Virus record (IMG/VR): IMGVR_UViG_3300036780_000209
Span: 102,499-166,498 of that record
DNA length: 64,000 nucleotides
Direction: 5' to 3' (one strand)
DNA from: a virus
How positions within the stretch are numbered: position 1 is the stretch's first letter; every line of letters begins with the position of its first letter. The notes under the pieces were generated by a model. That model did no database searches, was not told the DNA's origin, and saw only the letters and a program-made list of their open reading frames with translations. Positions 17,604 to 27,321 of this stretch are shown here, piece by piece. The translations under genes and the position numbers were made by a program.

Positions 17604-19133
17604 TCAGGGAGACAGGGCATTCTGCGCAGACTGCGTCGTCACGGTGCCGGTGTTGAGGTTGAGCGAGTACTGCACCTGGATGTAGTTCATCGGGATGAAC
17701 GGCATGTATTCGAAGGTGCAGGACAAGATGGTCGGATCGCCGGACGGCGGGGCCTGCTGCACGACTGTCACGTTCGTGTAGTCCGAGATGACCCCCTGGG
17801 TGATGGCCTGCTCCAGGATCGAGGTGAGGGCCGCCTGAACGGTGGCTACCGAGGTCGTCGCGATCGGGGACCCGATCAGGCCCGAGGAGGTGAAGCCCTG
17901 GGTCACCAGGAGGGCGAGGATGTCGCCCTGGCGGACCATGGAGATCTCCCGGTCGTTCAGGGTGTCCATGTCCGTGGTCAGGCCCTGGCGGACCACCAGG
18001 ACACCGTCCCAGCGCCGGAAGACGATGCATGCGCCCGAGCTGGCCAGGGAGTTCATGAAGCTCTGGGTCATGTTGGTGATCTCAAGCTGGGTGAGGCCGC
18101 CGAAACCGGACAAGGTCTGCTGGGTCAGGCCCGTGCTGATCGGGAGGGTGGACAGGATCGCGCCCAGGGCGACCGCGAGATAGCAGCCACTGGCATTGAA
18201 GATCGCATTGGTGATCGAGTTGAAGCCGATCACGATCTCCGGGTAGGCCAGGACCAGCCGCCGGCTGGAGAGCAGGGCGCACAGGTTCGGGATGGGCTCG
18301 TCGTTCTCGGAGTAGTTGCGCGGCAGGCCGAAGAACCCGATGCGGGGATAGCCCGCGTTGCTCGCGTTGGTGCAGGCCAGGGCCAGGTCATTGGCCAGGT
18401 TGCCGGCGAAGGCCGCGACGGTGCCGCTCGGGGGGGTCAGGTCGTCACTGAAAACGGGCACCACGATGGTCGCGCTGACCAGGTTGGCGAGCTTGGCGTA
18501 AGCCGAGATGAACTGGGCTTCGAGGTTCCCGTCAGCCGGGTTGAGCGCCACGGTGTAGATCGTGTTGGCCTGGTTCGCGAAGGCGACCTGGGCGGCGTAG
18601 CTGAGCGGGTTGGCGACCTGGGTAGCGTTCGGCGTCGTCGGGATGGAGGAGACGAACGGGCTGCCATAGGCGTTCAGCACGGACTGGTAGTCGGTGAAAA
18701 CCTGCGGCTGGTAGTAGGTGATGTCCGCGTAGTTGTACCGGACGGTGACCTGCTGCCCCTCGGTGACGTTCGGGCTGGTGTTGACCCGGAGCACCGAGGT
18801 GATCGCCAGGGCGCTGTTGCCGGACGGGTCCGGGGTCACGGTCAGGGAGTAATCCACCCCCGAGGTCAGGATCGTTCCGGCCACGTTGGTCACCACGGGA
18901 GCGCCGATGGCCGGAGGGCCGGTCACCGCCGTGGTGAACACCCCGCCGAAGGTGAGCTGGGTGGGCACGGTGGAGGAGATCAGGAAGGACTGGACGGCCG
19001 ACCGGAATCCCAGGGCCGGCCCGCAGATGGCAAGCACCTGCTGCGGCACGCCCGTGCTCGTGATCACGGGCACCGTGGTGTTCGTGACGTAGACGCCCGG
19101 AGCCTGGTACGTCGTGAAGGTCGTGACGGTCAT
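17604..19133 (-). CDS. Contractile tail sheath protein
   Basis: A 509-residue protein opening with FTTYQAPGVYVTNTTVPVIT, the hallmark APGVY(V/I) start of phage sheath proteins. The middle contains the insertion domain and IGFFGLPRNY; the C-terminal 130 residues (SGLIGSPIATTSVATVQAAL ... FIPMNYIQVQYSLN) match the conserved C-terminal sheath domain that interlocks subunits. It polymerises around the tube and contracts on infection. This gene identifies the phage as a myovirus. Confidence 0.9.
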   Translation of the reverse strand: MTVTTFTTYQAPGVYVTNTTVPVITSTGVPQQVLAICGPALGFRSAVQSFLISSTVPTQLTFGGVFTTAVTGPPAIGAPVVTNVAGTILTSGVDYSLTVTPDPSGNSALAITSVLRVNTSPNVTEGQQVTVRYNYADITYYQPQVFTDYQSVLNAYGSPFVSSIPTTPNATQVANPLSYAAQVAFANQANTIYTVALNPADGNLEAQFISAYAKLANLVSATIVVPVFSDDLTPPSGTVAAFAGNLANDLALACTNASNAGYPRIGFFGLPRNYSENDEPIPNLCALLSSRRLVLAYPEIVIGFNSITNAIFNASGCYLAVALGAILSTLPISTGLTQQTLSGFGGLTQLEITNMTQSFMNSLASSGACIVFRRWDGVLVVRQGLTTDMDTLNDREISMVRQGDILALLVTQGFTSSGLIGSPIATTSVATVQAALTSILEQAITQGVISDYTNVTVVQQAPPSGDPTILSCTFEYMPFIPMNYIQVQYSLNLNTGTVTTQSAQNALSP

Positions 19134-19169
19134 GCAGACGCCTCCCTGGTGGTCACTCCTTCCAGGGAG

Positions 19170-19829
19170 CTACAGGCCGGAGGGCAGGCCAGGGGGGAAC
19201 TGCGGCGGCGTGGTTATCAGCGAGTTCGCGGCCGGGAATCCCTCGATGGTGGCGACCACCTGGATCTCGCGCAGATTGACCATCTCCACGGCGGCCGGGT
19301 CGGTCACGAACTCACCCAGAACCTGGATGGCCAGGCCGCGCTCGTAGATCACGTCGTCAGATCCCCAGGGGGTCCCCGGAGCGGCCTGCTCGCCCCGGGG
19401 CTCGATCGTGTCGTAGGACCAGTTCGTCGCGATCATGTCGTTGGCCTCGACGTACTGCCGGAACGGACTGGGGGCAACGGACTGGGCGGCGAAGGCGAGC
19501 ATGGCGATGACCTGGTCATAGATCAGGTCGCACTCGTTGCTGACGTTGAGGGCAGCGATGGTGAAGGACACGTGGCCGGTGAACCGCCAGCGGGTCAGCA
19601 GGTTGCCGGACAGGTCGAACTCGGTGTAGGCGATGCCCGCGATTTTCAGCTCGGCAGCCTCGTAGTTGACCCACACGGCAGGGTAGGCGGTCGGCACCTG
19701 GGGGTAATCCACGGAGCAGAAAACGGGCTGGGAGCCGCCCGCCGGGTCGGTCTCCGGGTAGGTGATCATGAACGCCGACTTGATGGCCTCGACGGCCGTC
19801 GTCTTGATCTCCCTCAGGTACCCGCTCAC
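19170..19829 (-). CDS. Tail terminator/neck-like protein
   Basis: A 219-residue protein with mixed alpha/beta pattern (VEAIKSAFMITYPETD, AVWVNYEAAELKIAGIAYTE). It precedes the sheath and follows an HK97-gp10-like candidate, the place of the tail-terminator or neck protein. No unique motif. ATG start. Confidence 0.6.
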   Translation of the reverse strand: MSGYLREIKTTAVEAIKSAFMITYPETDPAGGSQPVFCSVDYPQVPTAYPAVWVNYEAAELKIAGIAYTEFDLSGNLLTRWRFTGHVSFTIAALNVSNECDLIYDQVIAMLAFAAQSVAPSPFRQYVEANDMIATNWSYDTIEPRGEQAAPGTPWGSDDVIYERGLAIQVLGEFVTDPAAVEMVNLREIQVVATIEGFPAANSLITTPPQFPPGLPSGL

Positions 19830-19841
19830 ATATCTTCCGGG

Positions 19842-20561
19842 CTAGAAGCGAGCCCTCCAGAACTTGTCGGCCGCGTAGATGCGGACCGGGAGGATGCCGC
19901 CCTGCTGGGCGGCCCGGGTCATGGCGTGGTTCAGGAACTTCCGGGGGGCCAGGCCGGGGTGCCGCCAGCGGACGCCGATATTGCCCTGGGTAATGGCCCC
20001 CGGGGTCCGGCCCGGGGTGGTCCACGGCCGTGCTGCCTCCCGGCGGCCGAGCGGGCTGCCGATGTGCCCGGGTGCCCCGGGGTAGCTCATCGGCACGGTG
20101 TACTCTCTCACCTCGCCGGAGACCCTGGATACCTTGCGCACGGTCCGGCGCTGGCCGGACTTCGCGACCCGGCGGAAGATCAGGATCTGCGGCTTGCCGC
20201 TCAGGGTGACCCGGGTCTGTGCTTTCGGGTTCTTCTGCTGCAGCTCGCCCGCCGGGTCGTCCACCCACATGGGGATGGTCTTGCCCGCCAGGCTGAACAT
20301 GGTGAACGGCTGAATCCCGTTCTCCTGGAACCACACGTAGGAATCCTGGAAGCCGATCCCGAAATAGTCCTTGCCGTACAACGGGTAAAGGCGGCTGGCC
20401 GCCTGCCCGGTGAGCTTGGGCATGAGGTGCCTGGCTTCCCTGACGGCATTATTTGCCAGGCGGTGCGCACGCCCTCCTGAAATCCCGGAGACTATCATGA
20501 TGAGACGGTCGGGATTGGCCGAGATCTTCATCTCGGCGGTCTCACCCGCAAGAACGGTCAC
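19842..20561 (-). CDS. HK97 gp10-like neck/tail-completion protein
   Basis: A 239-residue protein with a basic helix (ANNAVREARHLMPKLTGQAA), then GYGxxYFG-like strands (YGKDYFGIGFQDSYVWFQEN) and a C-terminal FLNHAMTRAAQQ helix, the usual build of gp10-type proteins that help join head and tail. The start overlaps the upstream gene by four bases. Confidence 0.55.
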   Translation of the reverse strand: MTVLAGETAEMKISANPDRLIMIVSGISGGRAHRLANNAVREARHLMPKLTGQAASRLYPLYGKDYFGIGFQDSYVWFQENGIQPFTMFSLAGKTIPMWVDDPAGELQQKNPKAQTRVTLSGKPQILIFRRVAKSGQRRTVRKVSRVSGEVREYTVPMSYPGAPGHIGSPLGRREAARPWTTPGRTPGAITQGNIGVRWRHPGLAPRKFLNHAMTRAAQQGGILPVRIYAADKFWRARF

Positions 20562-21103
20562 CAGTCATCCTCATCATCCTCGTTACGGCAATCCGGGCAA
20601 TTAGCCGGGGAGTCTTCCGGACGGCTCGTGTCGAATACCTTCCCCTCCATGAAGCTCTGCCCGAGCAGACGGCTCCTGGCAAACCGGTGATGACCATCGA
20701 GAAGAAATGTATCTCCCTGGTGCCGGACAAATTTGGAAGGCCCTGATTCCATGTCATCCGGTTCATCATGCAGCGTCTGCCTCATCCGGTATTTAACTTC
20801 TTCCGGATACACATGGCCCTGGTGAGTATAAATAGGCTGACGAAGGGAAACGGCCTCAGTGGGAAGATGATGCCAGTGACGATCTCTCTCGGATTCATCC
20901 CTAGGCCATCCGTGAGTATCCATGATGTGATGAACGCTGTAATTGCTGACCTGGGGTCCCCAGCGGGCCGGAATACCGGTAGAGGTACCTCCGCTGTACT
21001 CCGAATGATCGAGCCAGTGCTCAGCCCGCTGACGACGGCGCTCTCTCGCCTCTTCCCCTGCCTCCTCGAAAGAGGACGTGACCTGGGTCCACAGCAGGCT
21101 CAT
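20558..21103 (-). CDS. ParB/sulfiredoxin-like DGHHR-motif protein
   Basis: ATG 21103 overlaps the upstream stop (ATGA); 181 residues. The C-terminal half has FLLDGHHRFARSRLLGQSFM, the D-G-x-H-R loop of ParB/Srx-type nucleotide-binding folds seen in several phage proteins, preceded by a PSKFVRHQGD strand. N-terminal 80 residues are charged, helical. G+C is visibly lower than in neighbours, hinting at recent acquisition. It may hydrolyse a nucleotide or act on DNA; no more can be said. Confidence 0.55.
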   Translation of the reverse strand: MSLLWTQVTSSFEEAGEEARERRRQRAEHWLDHSEYSGGTSTGIPARWGPQVSNYSVHHIMDTHGWPRDESERDRHWHHLPTEAVSLRQPIYTHQGHVYPEEVKYRMRQTLHDEPDDMESGPSKFVRHQGDTFLLDGHHRFARSRLLGQSFMEGKVFDTSRPEDSPANCPDCRNEDDEDDW

Positions 21104-22224
21104 GACGCTCCGCTCAGGGGATAAGTGACGGATGCCTGCAGGTTCCCCGAGCTGGCAGCGGTCGGGGTGTCCTCGGTGATGAGCGGGGCGCGGATGATCT
21201 CGAACCACGAGAAGTCCACCGGCAGCCTCGTGTAGCTGCCCAGGGCCTCGGCGACGGCGGCCGGGGAGGGCGGGATGCTGTAGGCGACCGAGGTCGGGTC
21301 CTCCAGGTCGGCCTGCATCAGGTTGTAGTCGATGGCGGCCGACTGCTGGTAAGGCAGCGCGAAGCCGGTGCGCAGGGTGGTCCGGCGGGGGACCCGGAGG
21401 CGGAACCGCATGCCGTCCTGGCGGAAGCAGTAGTCCCCGGCCCGGACCCGGAAGTCCGGGGTGCTCTCGATGTTCGCCGCAGCGGTGTTGACGACGCCCC
21501 GGGAGGTCTTCTGCTGGTTCTTGTCCAGGTCGGTGAAGACGGCCGGGCGCACGATCAGGGCGCGGAACCCGCCCTCGAACTGCGTGCCGAAGCAGTCCGG
21601 GCAGCGGTACTGGTTGCCGCCGCCGTAGGCTGACGCTATCCGGGCCTCAGATGCCCGCAGCGTCGCCGACCCGCCGACATCAGCCACGGAGAACGGCACC
21701 GTATCCGGCGTGCTGGCGGCGTTCTGGAAGCACCTCAGGCACCTCTGGACCAGGCCGGCCTTCTCCTCCAGAGTGGTCCACATCAAGATGAACACGGCCA
21801 GCTCCCCGTACTGCCACAGGGCCTGGGCGTGCCGCTGCCGCTCCTGGTGAACGGCCCAGTGCTGAACATCGCGCTGCCAGGCCTGCAGGACGGGCTGAGG
21901 GGGCACCGGTACCGGGATGCTGATCACGGCCGGGGCATACGCCCCTCCTGAGGCGGCCGGGGCCAGGACGACGACGGGCTCCAGGTTGACCGAGCCGATC
22001 GTGAACTGCGAGCCCGAGCTTCCCGCCAGGATGAAGACGCGCAGCGGCGGCCGGGCAGCGGACTCGAAGACGGTGCCGGGAGCAGTCCCGGCTGCCCCGC
22101 TCCCGGCCGGGGGCGGGGTGGCCTGGGTGACCGGCACCGGACCGGGCAGGGGCGTGAAGACGAGCCCACGGCGCGTCCGGGACCCGGCCCGCAGGCGGGC
22201 TCTCATGAAGTCGGAGGGGTTCAC
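21100..22224 (-). CDS. Structural/neck protein with two CxxC pairs
   Basis: A 374-residue protein with CLRC and, 65 residues later, CPDC, a likely zinc-binding pair, in the middle. The N-terminal third is Pro/Ala/Gly rich. The start overlaps the upstream stop (ATGA) and its end overlaps the DGHHR gene. Position among neck genes suggests a connector or adaptor; I do not recognise a family. Confidence 0.55.
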   Translation of the reverse strand: MNPSDFMRARLRAGSRTRRGLVFTPLPGPVPVTQATPPPAGSGAAGTAPGTVFESAARPPLRVFILAGSSGSQFTIGSVNLEPVVVLAPAASGGAYAPAVISIPVPVPPQPVLQAWQRDVQHWAVHQERQRHAQALWQYGELAVFILMWTTLEEKAGLVQRCLRCFQNAASTPDTVPFSVADVGGSATLRASEARIASAYGGGNQYRCPDCFGTQFEGGFRALIVRPAVFTDLDKNQQKTSRGVVNTAAANIESTPDFRVRAGDYCFRQDGMRFRLRVPRRTTLRTGFALPYQQSAAIDYNLMQADLEDPTSVAYSIPPSPAAVAEALGSYTRLPVDFSWFEIIRAPLITEDTPTAASSGNLQASVTYPLSGAS

Positions 22225-24794
22225 ATCACAGCCTTCCCGGGCGGGACAAGCCCGGCCCCGGCGGCCGGGGATGCCGTGACGACCAGGGGCGGGATGGCCA
22301 GCCCCCCGTTGGAGAGGAGCTGAACCAGGTCCAGGGCAGCCAGGAACTGGGGCTTGCCCGCCGGGACGTACCCTCCCGCCAGGTAGGCGGCCTGCTCAGC
22401 CGGGCTGAATCCCTGGGCGATGGGAACCCACATGACCCGGTTGACCACCGAGGGGCGCCCCACTGCGAAGACCGACCCCCCGTAGCTCGCCCTGAGCGCC
22501 GAGACCCCGAAGTCGGCCGGAGTGCTCAGCGGGGTGTACGCCTGGGAGGTGAAGCTGATCCGGTCGGCGTAATGAGTTTCCCCGGCCGAGGTAGTCGCCG
22601 GGGCAAGCACTACGCAGGCGTAGGCGGCATTCTGCGGGGCCAGGTACCCGCACCAGCTCTCCGTCCAGGAGGAGGTCGAATCGGTGATGGTAAGAGTGCT
22701 GGGGACCGTGGAGACGGGGTTCTGGCCCGAGTCGAACCAGGCGATCTGAACCTGGCAGGACTGCGGGGTGGCCGCCGCCAGGAAGGAGGCCTTCGCCAGG
22801 TACTCACGGCCCGGGATCACCGCGACAAGCGGGCTGGAGGCCGCCAGGACCTCGCTGTTGAACGGGGCCGTGATGGCCAGGGAGAAGGACCCGTCGAGAG
22901 CGGCGGACGAGGTGATGGCCACCGTGGTGAGGAACCCGGTCCAGCCGGCCACCTGGGCACTGAGGGAGAAGAACCCGTTGCTGGCGATGTAGTGGGCCTC
23001 GTTTGACCCGGGGCTGTCCGCCTGGGCGAAGATGACCGCCACGGCCGCGTTGGCAGGAGAGGTGGCAACGGCCTTGGCCTGAGTCCACGAGCCCGAGGTA
23101 TCCGTCACGGTGGCATGGGCGGTGTTCGAGATGACGGTGCCCGTGGCCGTCTGCCACTGGACCCAGGCCTCGCACGTCCGGCTCGCCGAGCCTGCCAGGA
23201 ACCACACGTCCATCTCGTAGCTCGTGTTCGGGCTGACCGCGTAGTTCCCGGTGTTCACGGCCTCGGTGCTGAAAGCCGGGAGCATTTTCAGCGCGAAGAT
23301 GCCGGCGGGCGGGGCAACCGGCGGGATCACCCGGCTCACCAGGGCCAGGAACGCGACCCAGGTGCCCAGGGAGGACGCGAAGATCTGGTCGTCCTTGGAC
23401 AGCAGGTTCGGGGTCTCCAGGCCGGAGATGACAGAGGTCAGCAGGTTGGGCTGGGCGTTCTGGTAGGTGCTGTCGGGAACGGCGGCGCTGAATTTGCCGC
23501 TGGTTCCCGCTGCCAGGACAGCGCCGGTCTTGCGGTCCTCGGCCAGGGGGCCGTCGAGGAAGCCGAGTCCCTGCTGCACCGGGAAGCCGAGGCTGTAGTC
23601 GGGCTTGCACGGCGTCGGCCACGCCCCGTTAGTGGCCCAGGAGGGGTTACCGGAGGCCGGGAACCCGGACACCAGGTTGCGCCCCGTGCCCGGGTGATTG
23701 ATGAATACCTGCAGGTTCCCCGCGCTGAATCCGCTGCTCGTCGCGATGTAAAGCGTTCCGTCATGAGCGAAGAAAGAGTAATCGGGGTGCAGGTGCCCGC
23801 TAGCGGTGGTATCCGCCGGGCAGACGGGCACGGACATCGGGGTAATGACCTGGGTGCCGTCGTCATAGGAAAATTCCTGGAAGCATATCTGGACGCCGGT
23901 CCCGAAGGCATCATAGATGACGACGAAGCGCTCGTCGTTGATGACGCTGGAAGGATCGGCCTGGACATCACGGACGGCCGCCAGGGTGATGGTCCCCGAG
24001 GCGGGGGTGATATTCGGCACCTGGTAGGCGGTCAGCAGGTTGCCGGAGGAATCCGAGACGGAGATGACCCCGCTCTTGAAGGACCCCGTGCCGAAGTAAT
24101 GCCCCGTGACGACCCGGCCCGACTGGGGGAGGACCGCCATCTGGCCGGCCTGCCGGGTCGGCCAGTACTGGCCCTTCATCCCGGTCACCTGGCCGGAAGG
24201 CGCGATCACCGAGTAAGCCGCAGGATTAGTCGCCTGCCACTGGTTGGAATTCAGCGACGCGCCGAGATCATAATGCCATTTGCCGTCTTCCAGCTTCTGG
24301 AAGAAAGCAAGCACGGGGTAAAGGCCATGACGGCTGATGTCCCAGTTGAAGTAATACCCTTCCAGGGTCGCCAGGAGCTTCTTGACGCCTCCCTGGTTTA
24401 CCACCACCATGTCCCCGGACCCGGTGTCCGTCGATCCGTAGCGCTTGCCGGGCGTGACGACGTTCAGGGCTCCCGCGCTGGTGTGAACCCGGATGCGGTA
24501 GAAGTGCCGGGCGTTCGGGTGGAAGACGGCAAGCTCGGCCGTCGAGGACGTGGACTGCAGCTCGTTGTTCGTGAAGGGCAGCGTGGAGATCGCGATCTGG
24601 CCGTCTGGCAGGCCCCGGGTATAGAACACCTGGAGTCCCGGCGCGAACCCCCACCCCGGGATCCCCGTGGCCGTGAAGCTGTGCCCGCTGGCACTCTGGG
24701 CGGCTGTCCCGAGGGTGCCGAAAGAACCCGGCGTCCCGTACAGCGTGACCGCCGTGCCGAGCGCCAGGGAAGCGGGTGAGGGAGCTATCGCCAT
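22221..24794 (-). CDS. Large receptor-binding/tail protein with beta-propeller-like and carbohydrate-module-like domains
   Basis: An 857-residue protein. The first about 460 residues contain repeating FxxHDGTLYIATSSG-type strands, as in beta-propellers. Residues 515-620 and 650-770 are two related modules with the pattern YEMDVWFLAG ... V-Q-W ... DTSGSWTQAKAVATSPANAA ... A-x-V, like CBM4/9-type carbohydrate-binding modules common on phage fibres. It probably binds cell-surface glycans. It shares a TGATG junction with the gene before it. Confidence 0.65.
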   Translation of the reverse strand: MAIAPSPASLALGTAVTLYGTPGSFGTLGTAAQSASGHSFTATGIPGWGFAPGLQVFYTRGLPDGQIAISTLPFTNNELQSTSSTAELAVFHPNARHFYRIRVHTSAGALNVVTPGKRYGSTDTGSGDMVVVNQGGVKKLLATLEGYYFNWDISRHGLYPVLAFFQKLEDGKWHYDLGASLNSNQWQATNPAAYSVIAPSGQVTGMKGQYWPTRQAGQMAVLPQSGRVVTGHYFGTGSFKSGVISVSDSSGNLLTAYQVPNITPASGTITLAAVRDVQADPSSVINDERFVVIYDAFGTGVQICFQEFSYDDGTQVITPMSVPVCPADTTASGHLHPDYSFFAHDGTLYIATSSGFSAGNLQVFINHPGTGRNLVSGFPASGNPSWATNGAWPTPCKPDYSLGFPVQQGLGFLDGPLAEDRKTGAVLAAGTSGKFSAAVPDSTYQNAQPNLLTSVISGLETPNLLSKDDQIFASSLGTWVAFLALVSRVIPPVAPPAGIFALKMLPAFSTEAVNTGNYAVSPNTSYEMDVWFLAGSASRTCEAWVQWQTATGTVISNTAHATVTDTSGSWTQAKAVATSPANAAVAVIFAQADSPGSNEAHYIASNGFFSLSAQVAGWTGFLTTVAITSSAALDGSFSLAITAPFNSEVLAASSPLVAVIPGREYLAKASFLAAATPQSCQVQIAWFDSGQNPVSTVPSTLTITDSTSSWTESWCGYLAPQNAAYACVVLAPATTSAGETHYADRISFTSQAYTPLSTPADFGVSALRASYGGSVFAVGRPSVVNRVMWVPIAQGFSPAEQAAYLAGGYVPAGKPQFLAALDLVQLLSNGGLAIPPLVVTASPAAGAGLVPPGKAVM

Positions 24795-25417
24795 CAGGCC
24801 GACCAGATCACCACGATGCCGGAAGGATCGAAGCTGACGCTGAAATTGCCTCCCGTGCCCGTCGAGCTGACACCGAGATCGGCCAGGGCGATCAGCGGCT
24901 GGGCCGAGGCGATCCCCTGCGTCCGGTCAGATACCACCAGGTAGCGAAGCGTGCCGCTATAGCTCTGCCACTGGGCGTTCAGCGCGCTGAGCTGCACGGC
25001 CCCGGCGGCGATGGCCTGCCACGTCGCGGTCCCGTCGGTCACGGTCAGGCCCAGGGAGGGCCAGGAGGGCTGGAAGGCAGCCGACGAGCCGCCTGCCACG
25101 CACCGGAAGACCAGCCCGTTGCCTACTGGCGGGCGCACGACCTGGCCGACGGCATAGGGAGTATTCGGCTGCCACTGCTGGCCCCAGGCGTTGGCGGGGG
25201 TGTAGAGGGCAGTCTTCCCGCTGAGGATGATGCCCCCCTGGGTGTATCCCGCCCCCGTGGCGACCTCGCTGGTCAGGTTGCTGACGAAGGCATCAGTGTC
25301 CAGGTTCGGCGCGTAGGAGGCCGTGTGCTGGGTCATCACGATCGTGTCGGACTGCCAGTTGAGCTGCCCGTTCCAGGCCCTGAGCTGAGCCTGGCGGTAG
25401 AGGCTGAACGTGGTCAT
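24794..25417 (-). CDS. Small fibre-like protein with GTxxDGTxxW module
   Basis: A 207-residue protein. Residues 80-140 show WQPNTPYAVGQVVRPPVGNG ... FQPSWPSLGLTVTDGTATWQ, the carbohydrate-binding-like module (NTxYxxGxxVxP, TxxDGTxxW) found on many phage structural proteins. The rest is beta-rich. It precedes the large receptor-binding-type gene with a one-base overlap and probably sits in the same appendage. Confidence 0.65.
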   Translation of the reverse strand: MTTFSLYRQAQLRAWNGQLNWQSDTIVMTQHTASYAPNLDTDAFVSNLTSEVATGAGYTQGGIILSGKTALYTPANAWGQQWQPNTPYAVGQVVRPPVGNGLVFRCVAGGSSAAFQPSWPSLGLTVTDGTATWQAIAAGAVQLSALNAQWQSYSGTLRYLVVSDRTQGIASAQPLIALADLGVSSTGTGGNFSVSFDPSGIVVIWSA

Positions 25418-25728
25418 CAGGTGGCTCCGTTCTCCGGGTCAAGCGGGTGGGCAATCCCGGTCAGTTGCTTATGGGTGTCCGCCGCGATGCGGAGATGACG
25501 CTGCTGGATTGCCATCTGGAGGTTGTGGTGCCGCTGGGCGACGCTCTCCAGGCGGATCAGCGCGATCGGAGCCCAGTAGGCCGAGGCGATGAGGTTGCCC
25601 CAGAGCAACGCCATCCACCCGTTGAAGAAAATGCGCCGGAAGACCACCGACAGGACCGCCAGCACGATGACGTAGGCGATCACCAGGCGGCGCTTGATCC
25701 GGGGGTCGGGCATGGCGGGAGTGCTCAC
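25417..25728 (-). CDS. Two-helix membrane protein
   Basis: A 103-residue protein with transmembrane segments at about residues 15-30 (VIAYVIVLAVLSVVF) and 38-58, then a charged helical tail (RHHNLQMAIQQRHLRIAADT). It is coupled to the fibre-like gene. Holin, spanin or superinfection-exclusion roles are all possible; nothing decides between them. Confidence 0.6.
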   Translation of the reverse strand: MSTPAMPDPRIKRRLVIAYVIVLAVLSVVFRRIFFNGWMALLWGNLIASAYWAPIALIRLESVAQRHHNLQMAIQQRHLRIAADTHKQLTGIAHPLDPENGAT

Positions 25729-25758
25729 ATCTCTTCCCGGGCTGTCCCGGACAGCAGG

Positions 25759-25790
25759 AAGCCCCCGCCCTCAAGAGAGAGCGGGGGCTT
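25759..25790 (-). terminator. Hairpin terminator
   Basis: A perfect 10-base stem AAGCCCCCGC / GCGGGGGCTT with a 12-base loop lies between the 25812-26042 gene and the next minus-strand start. It is nearly symmetric, so it could work on either strand. Confidence 0.55.
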
Positions 25791-25811
25791 CTGCCAGCCT
25801 GCCGGGAGGAG

Positions 25812-26042
25812 CTATGCCGGCTCGGGGCCGAGCAGCACCTCGCCAGGCGGATCCTCCTGAGCAGGAGGCTGGTCCTCGGTCGCGGTGATCCTCCAGACCC
25901 GGCCGTCGGGGCCGTGCAGCAGGGCAGTGTGAGCAAACTCCTTGCTCTGCGCGGCCGTCCACCCGATGTCCAGGTAGACGCTGCCATCGGGCTGGAAGCG
26001 GATCGCCGAGACATTCGGCTTCATGGGAGGGAGCTTAGCCAT
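25812..26042 (-). CDS. Small protein of unknown function
   Basis: I start at ATG 26042 (76 residues), which overlaps the upstream stop as TGATG. Beta-rich (AIRFQPDGSVYLDIGW, GPDGRVWRITATED) with an acidic Pro-rich end. It ends just before a terminator hairpin. Confidence 0.6.
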   Translation of the reverse strand: MAKLPPMKPNVSAIRFQPDGSVYLDIGWTAAQSKEFAHTALLHGPDGRVWRITATEDQPPAQEDPPGEVLLGPEPA

Positions 26043-26923
26043 CAGAACAGCGCTCCCGGGATTCCGTGCTTGGCGAACCACAGGCGGATGAACGCTCCGT
26101 AGAGAGCCAGGATCACGAAGATCACCGTGACCGCCAGGATGGCGATGTTGCCTCCGGTGCTCCGGTCACGGACCTTGGCGTTAGCGGCGGTCAGCCAGGC
26201 GAACCGCTCGCGGACGACCGGCGGGGCGATCGGGTAGCGTACCCACAGGGGGACGCGGCCGGTGTCCCGGGTCCGGTCGATGGCCCGCTCGATGAAAAAG
26301 AGCTGGACAGTGTCGCCGACCGGGGCGTACAGGCGGTGCACCACCTGGCCGGCGAGGACGCCGATCAGCAGCGGCTGCCAGTTGAAGGTCTGCAGGAACG
26401 TCGCCAGCCATTCGGGCTGCCAGCTCGTGGCCTGCGGGGGCACGGTGACCCGGTGCGGCAGCACTCCGTGATGAGCGAAGTAATGCCATGCGGCCGGGCC
26501 GCCGACGTTGAGCAGCCATGCCCCGCCCACCACAATGGGCAGCGCCGCCAGGAAGATCACCAGCGGGGAGGTAGCGACCCGGAGCGGGCCGGCGTGCTTG
26601 CGGGACTTCTTCGACCAGTTGGCCATCAGGGACTTGACCAGCAAGGTCGCCAGCGCGCCCTCGTAGACATCCCGGATGTCGTGCCGGGCCGGGTCCCACC
26701 ACGGCTGGGTGAGCAGGCCGTCCCAGCCGGGCTTGAGCCAGATCGGGCCGTACTTCGCCTGGAGGACCAGGTAGTACACCGCCGAGATGATGTACGCGCC
26801 GATGTCGGCCGCGATGATGCCCCAGATGAGCTGCTGGACCAGGCGCAGGTGAATCCGGTGGCCTTCCACCTCGATGTGCTTCGGCGGCACCAGGTCAGTG
26901 GTGGCCTCAGCGGCGGCGGTCAC
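26042..26923 (-). CDS. Multi-pass membrane protein
   Basis: Start is GTG 26923, in a GTGA overlap with the lipoprotein gene (293 residues). Four to five hydrophobic segments are visible (LIWGIIAADIGAYIISAVYY; LVIFLAALPIVVGGAWLLNV; FLQTFNWQPLLIGVLAGQVV; IAILAVTVIFVILALYGAF). The gene is coupled to a lipoprotein, suggesting a membrane complex formed during infection. No family recognised. Confidence 0.65.
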   Translation of the reverse strand: MTAAAEATTDLVPPKHIEVEGHRIHLRLVQQLIWGIIAADIGAYIISAVYYLVLQAKYGPIWLKPGWDGLLTQPWWDPARHDIRDVYEGALATLLVKSLMANWSKKSRKHAGPLRVATSPLVIFLAALPIVVGGAWLLNVGGPAAWHYFAHHGVLPHRVTVPPQATSWQPEWLATFLQTFNWQPLLIGVLAGQVVHRLYAPVGDTVQLFFIERAIDRTRDTGRVPLWVRYPIAPPVVRERFAWLTAANAKVRDRSTGGNIAILAVTVIFVILALYGAFIRLWFAKHGIPGALF

Positions 26924-27321
26924 TTGGATGCCTTCGGGGACGGGGCCGGCGAGCCCTCCGCCTTCACGATGCACATGGCGATGGTGCTCTCCGCCGTGCT
27001 GATGCCGCTGCCCGCCACGAAGGCATCGCCGATGCACTTCTTGGCGGCCGGGCGCTGAGGAGCGGGAACTGCGCAGTCAATGACGCGCTCTCCGGCCGCC
27101 ACCGGGTGGTGGAGGGCCTGCCGGGCCAGGGTCAAGACCCCAATCTGCCTGACGCAGTCCTTGACCTTGGCCTCGGCGGCAGCCTCGGCCTTCGCGACAG
27201 CCGGGTTGGCGCTGGCGCTGGCTGCTGCCTTCCTGAGCGCCGACGATGCTGAGTGGCTGCAGGCCGTCAGGGGAAGAATCCCCACCAGCGCGATGGCGGC
27301 AAGCGCCAGGATCCTCTTCAT
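26920..27321 (-). CDS. Phage lipoprotein
   Basis: A 133-residue protein with a classical lipoprotein signal: ILALAAIALVGILPLTAC, lipobox L-T-A-C. The mature part is Ala/Lys-rich helix followed by a cysteine-containing domain (three to four Cys). It is expected on the outer face of the host membrane; phage lipoproteins often block superinfection, which is inference. Tightly coupled on both sides. Confidence 0.75.
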   Translation of the reverse strand: MKRILALAAIALVGILPLTACSHSASSALRKAAASASANPAVAKAEAAAEAKVKDCVRQIGVLTLARQALHHPVAAGERVIDCAVPAPQRPAAKKCIGDAFVAGSGISTAESTIAMCIVKAEGSPAPSPKASK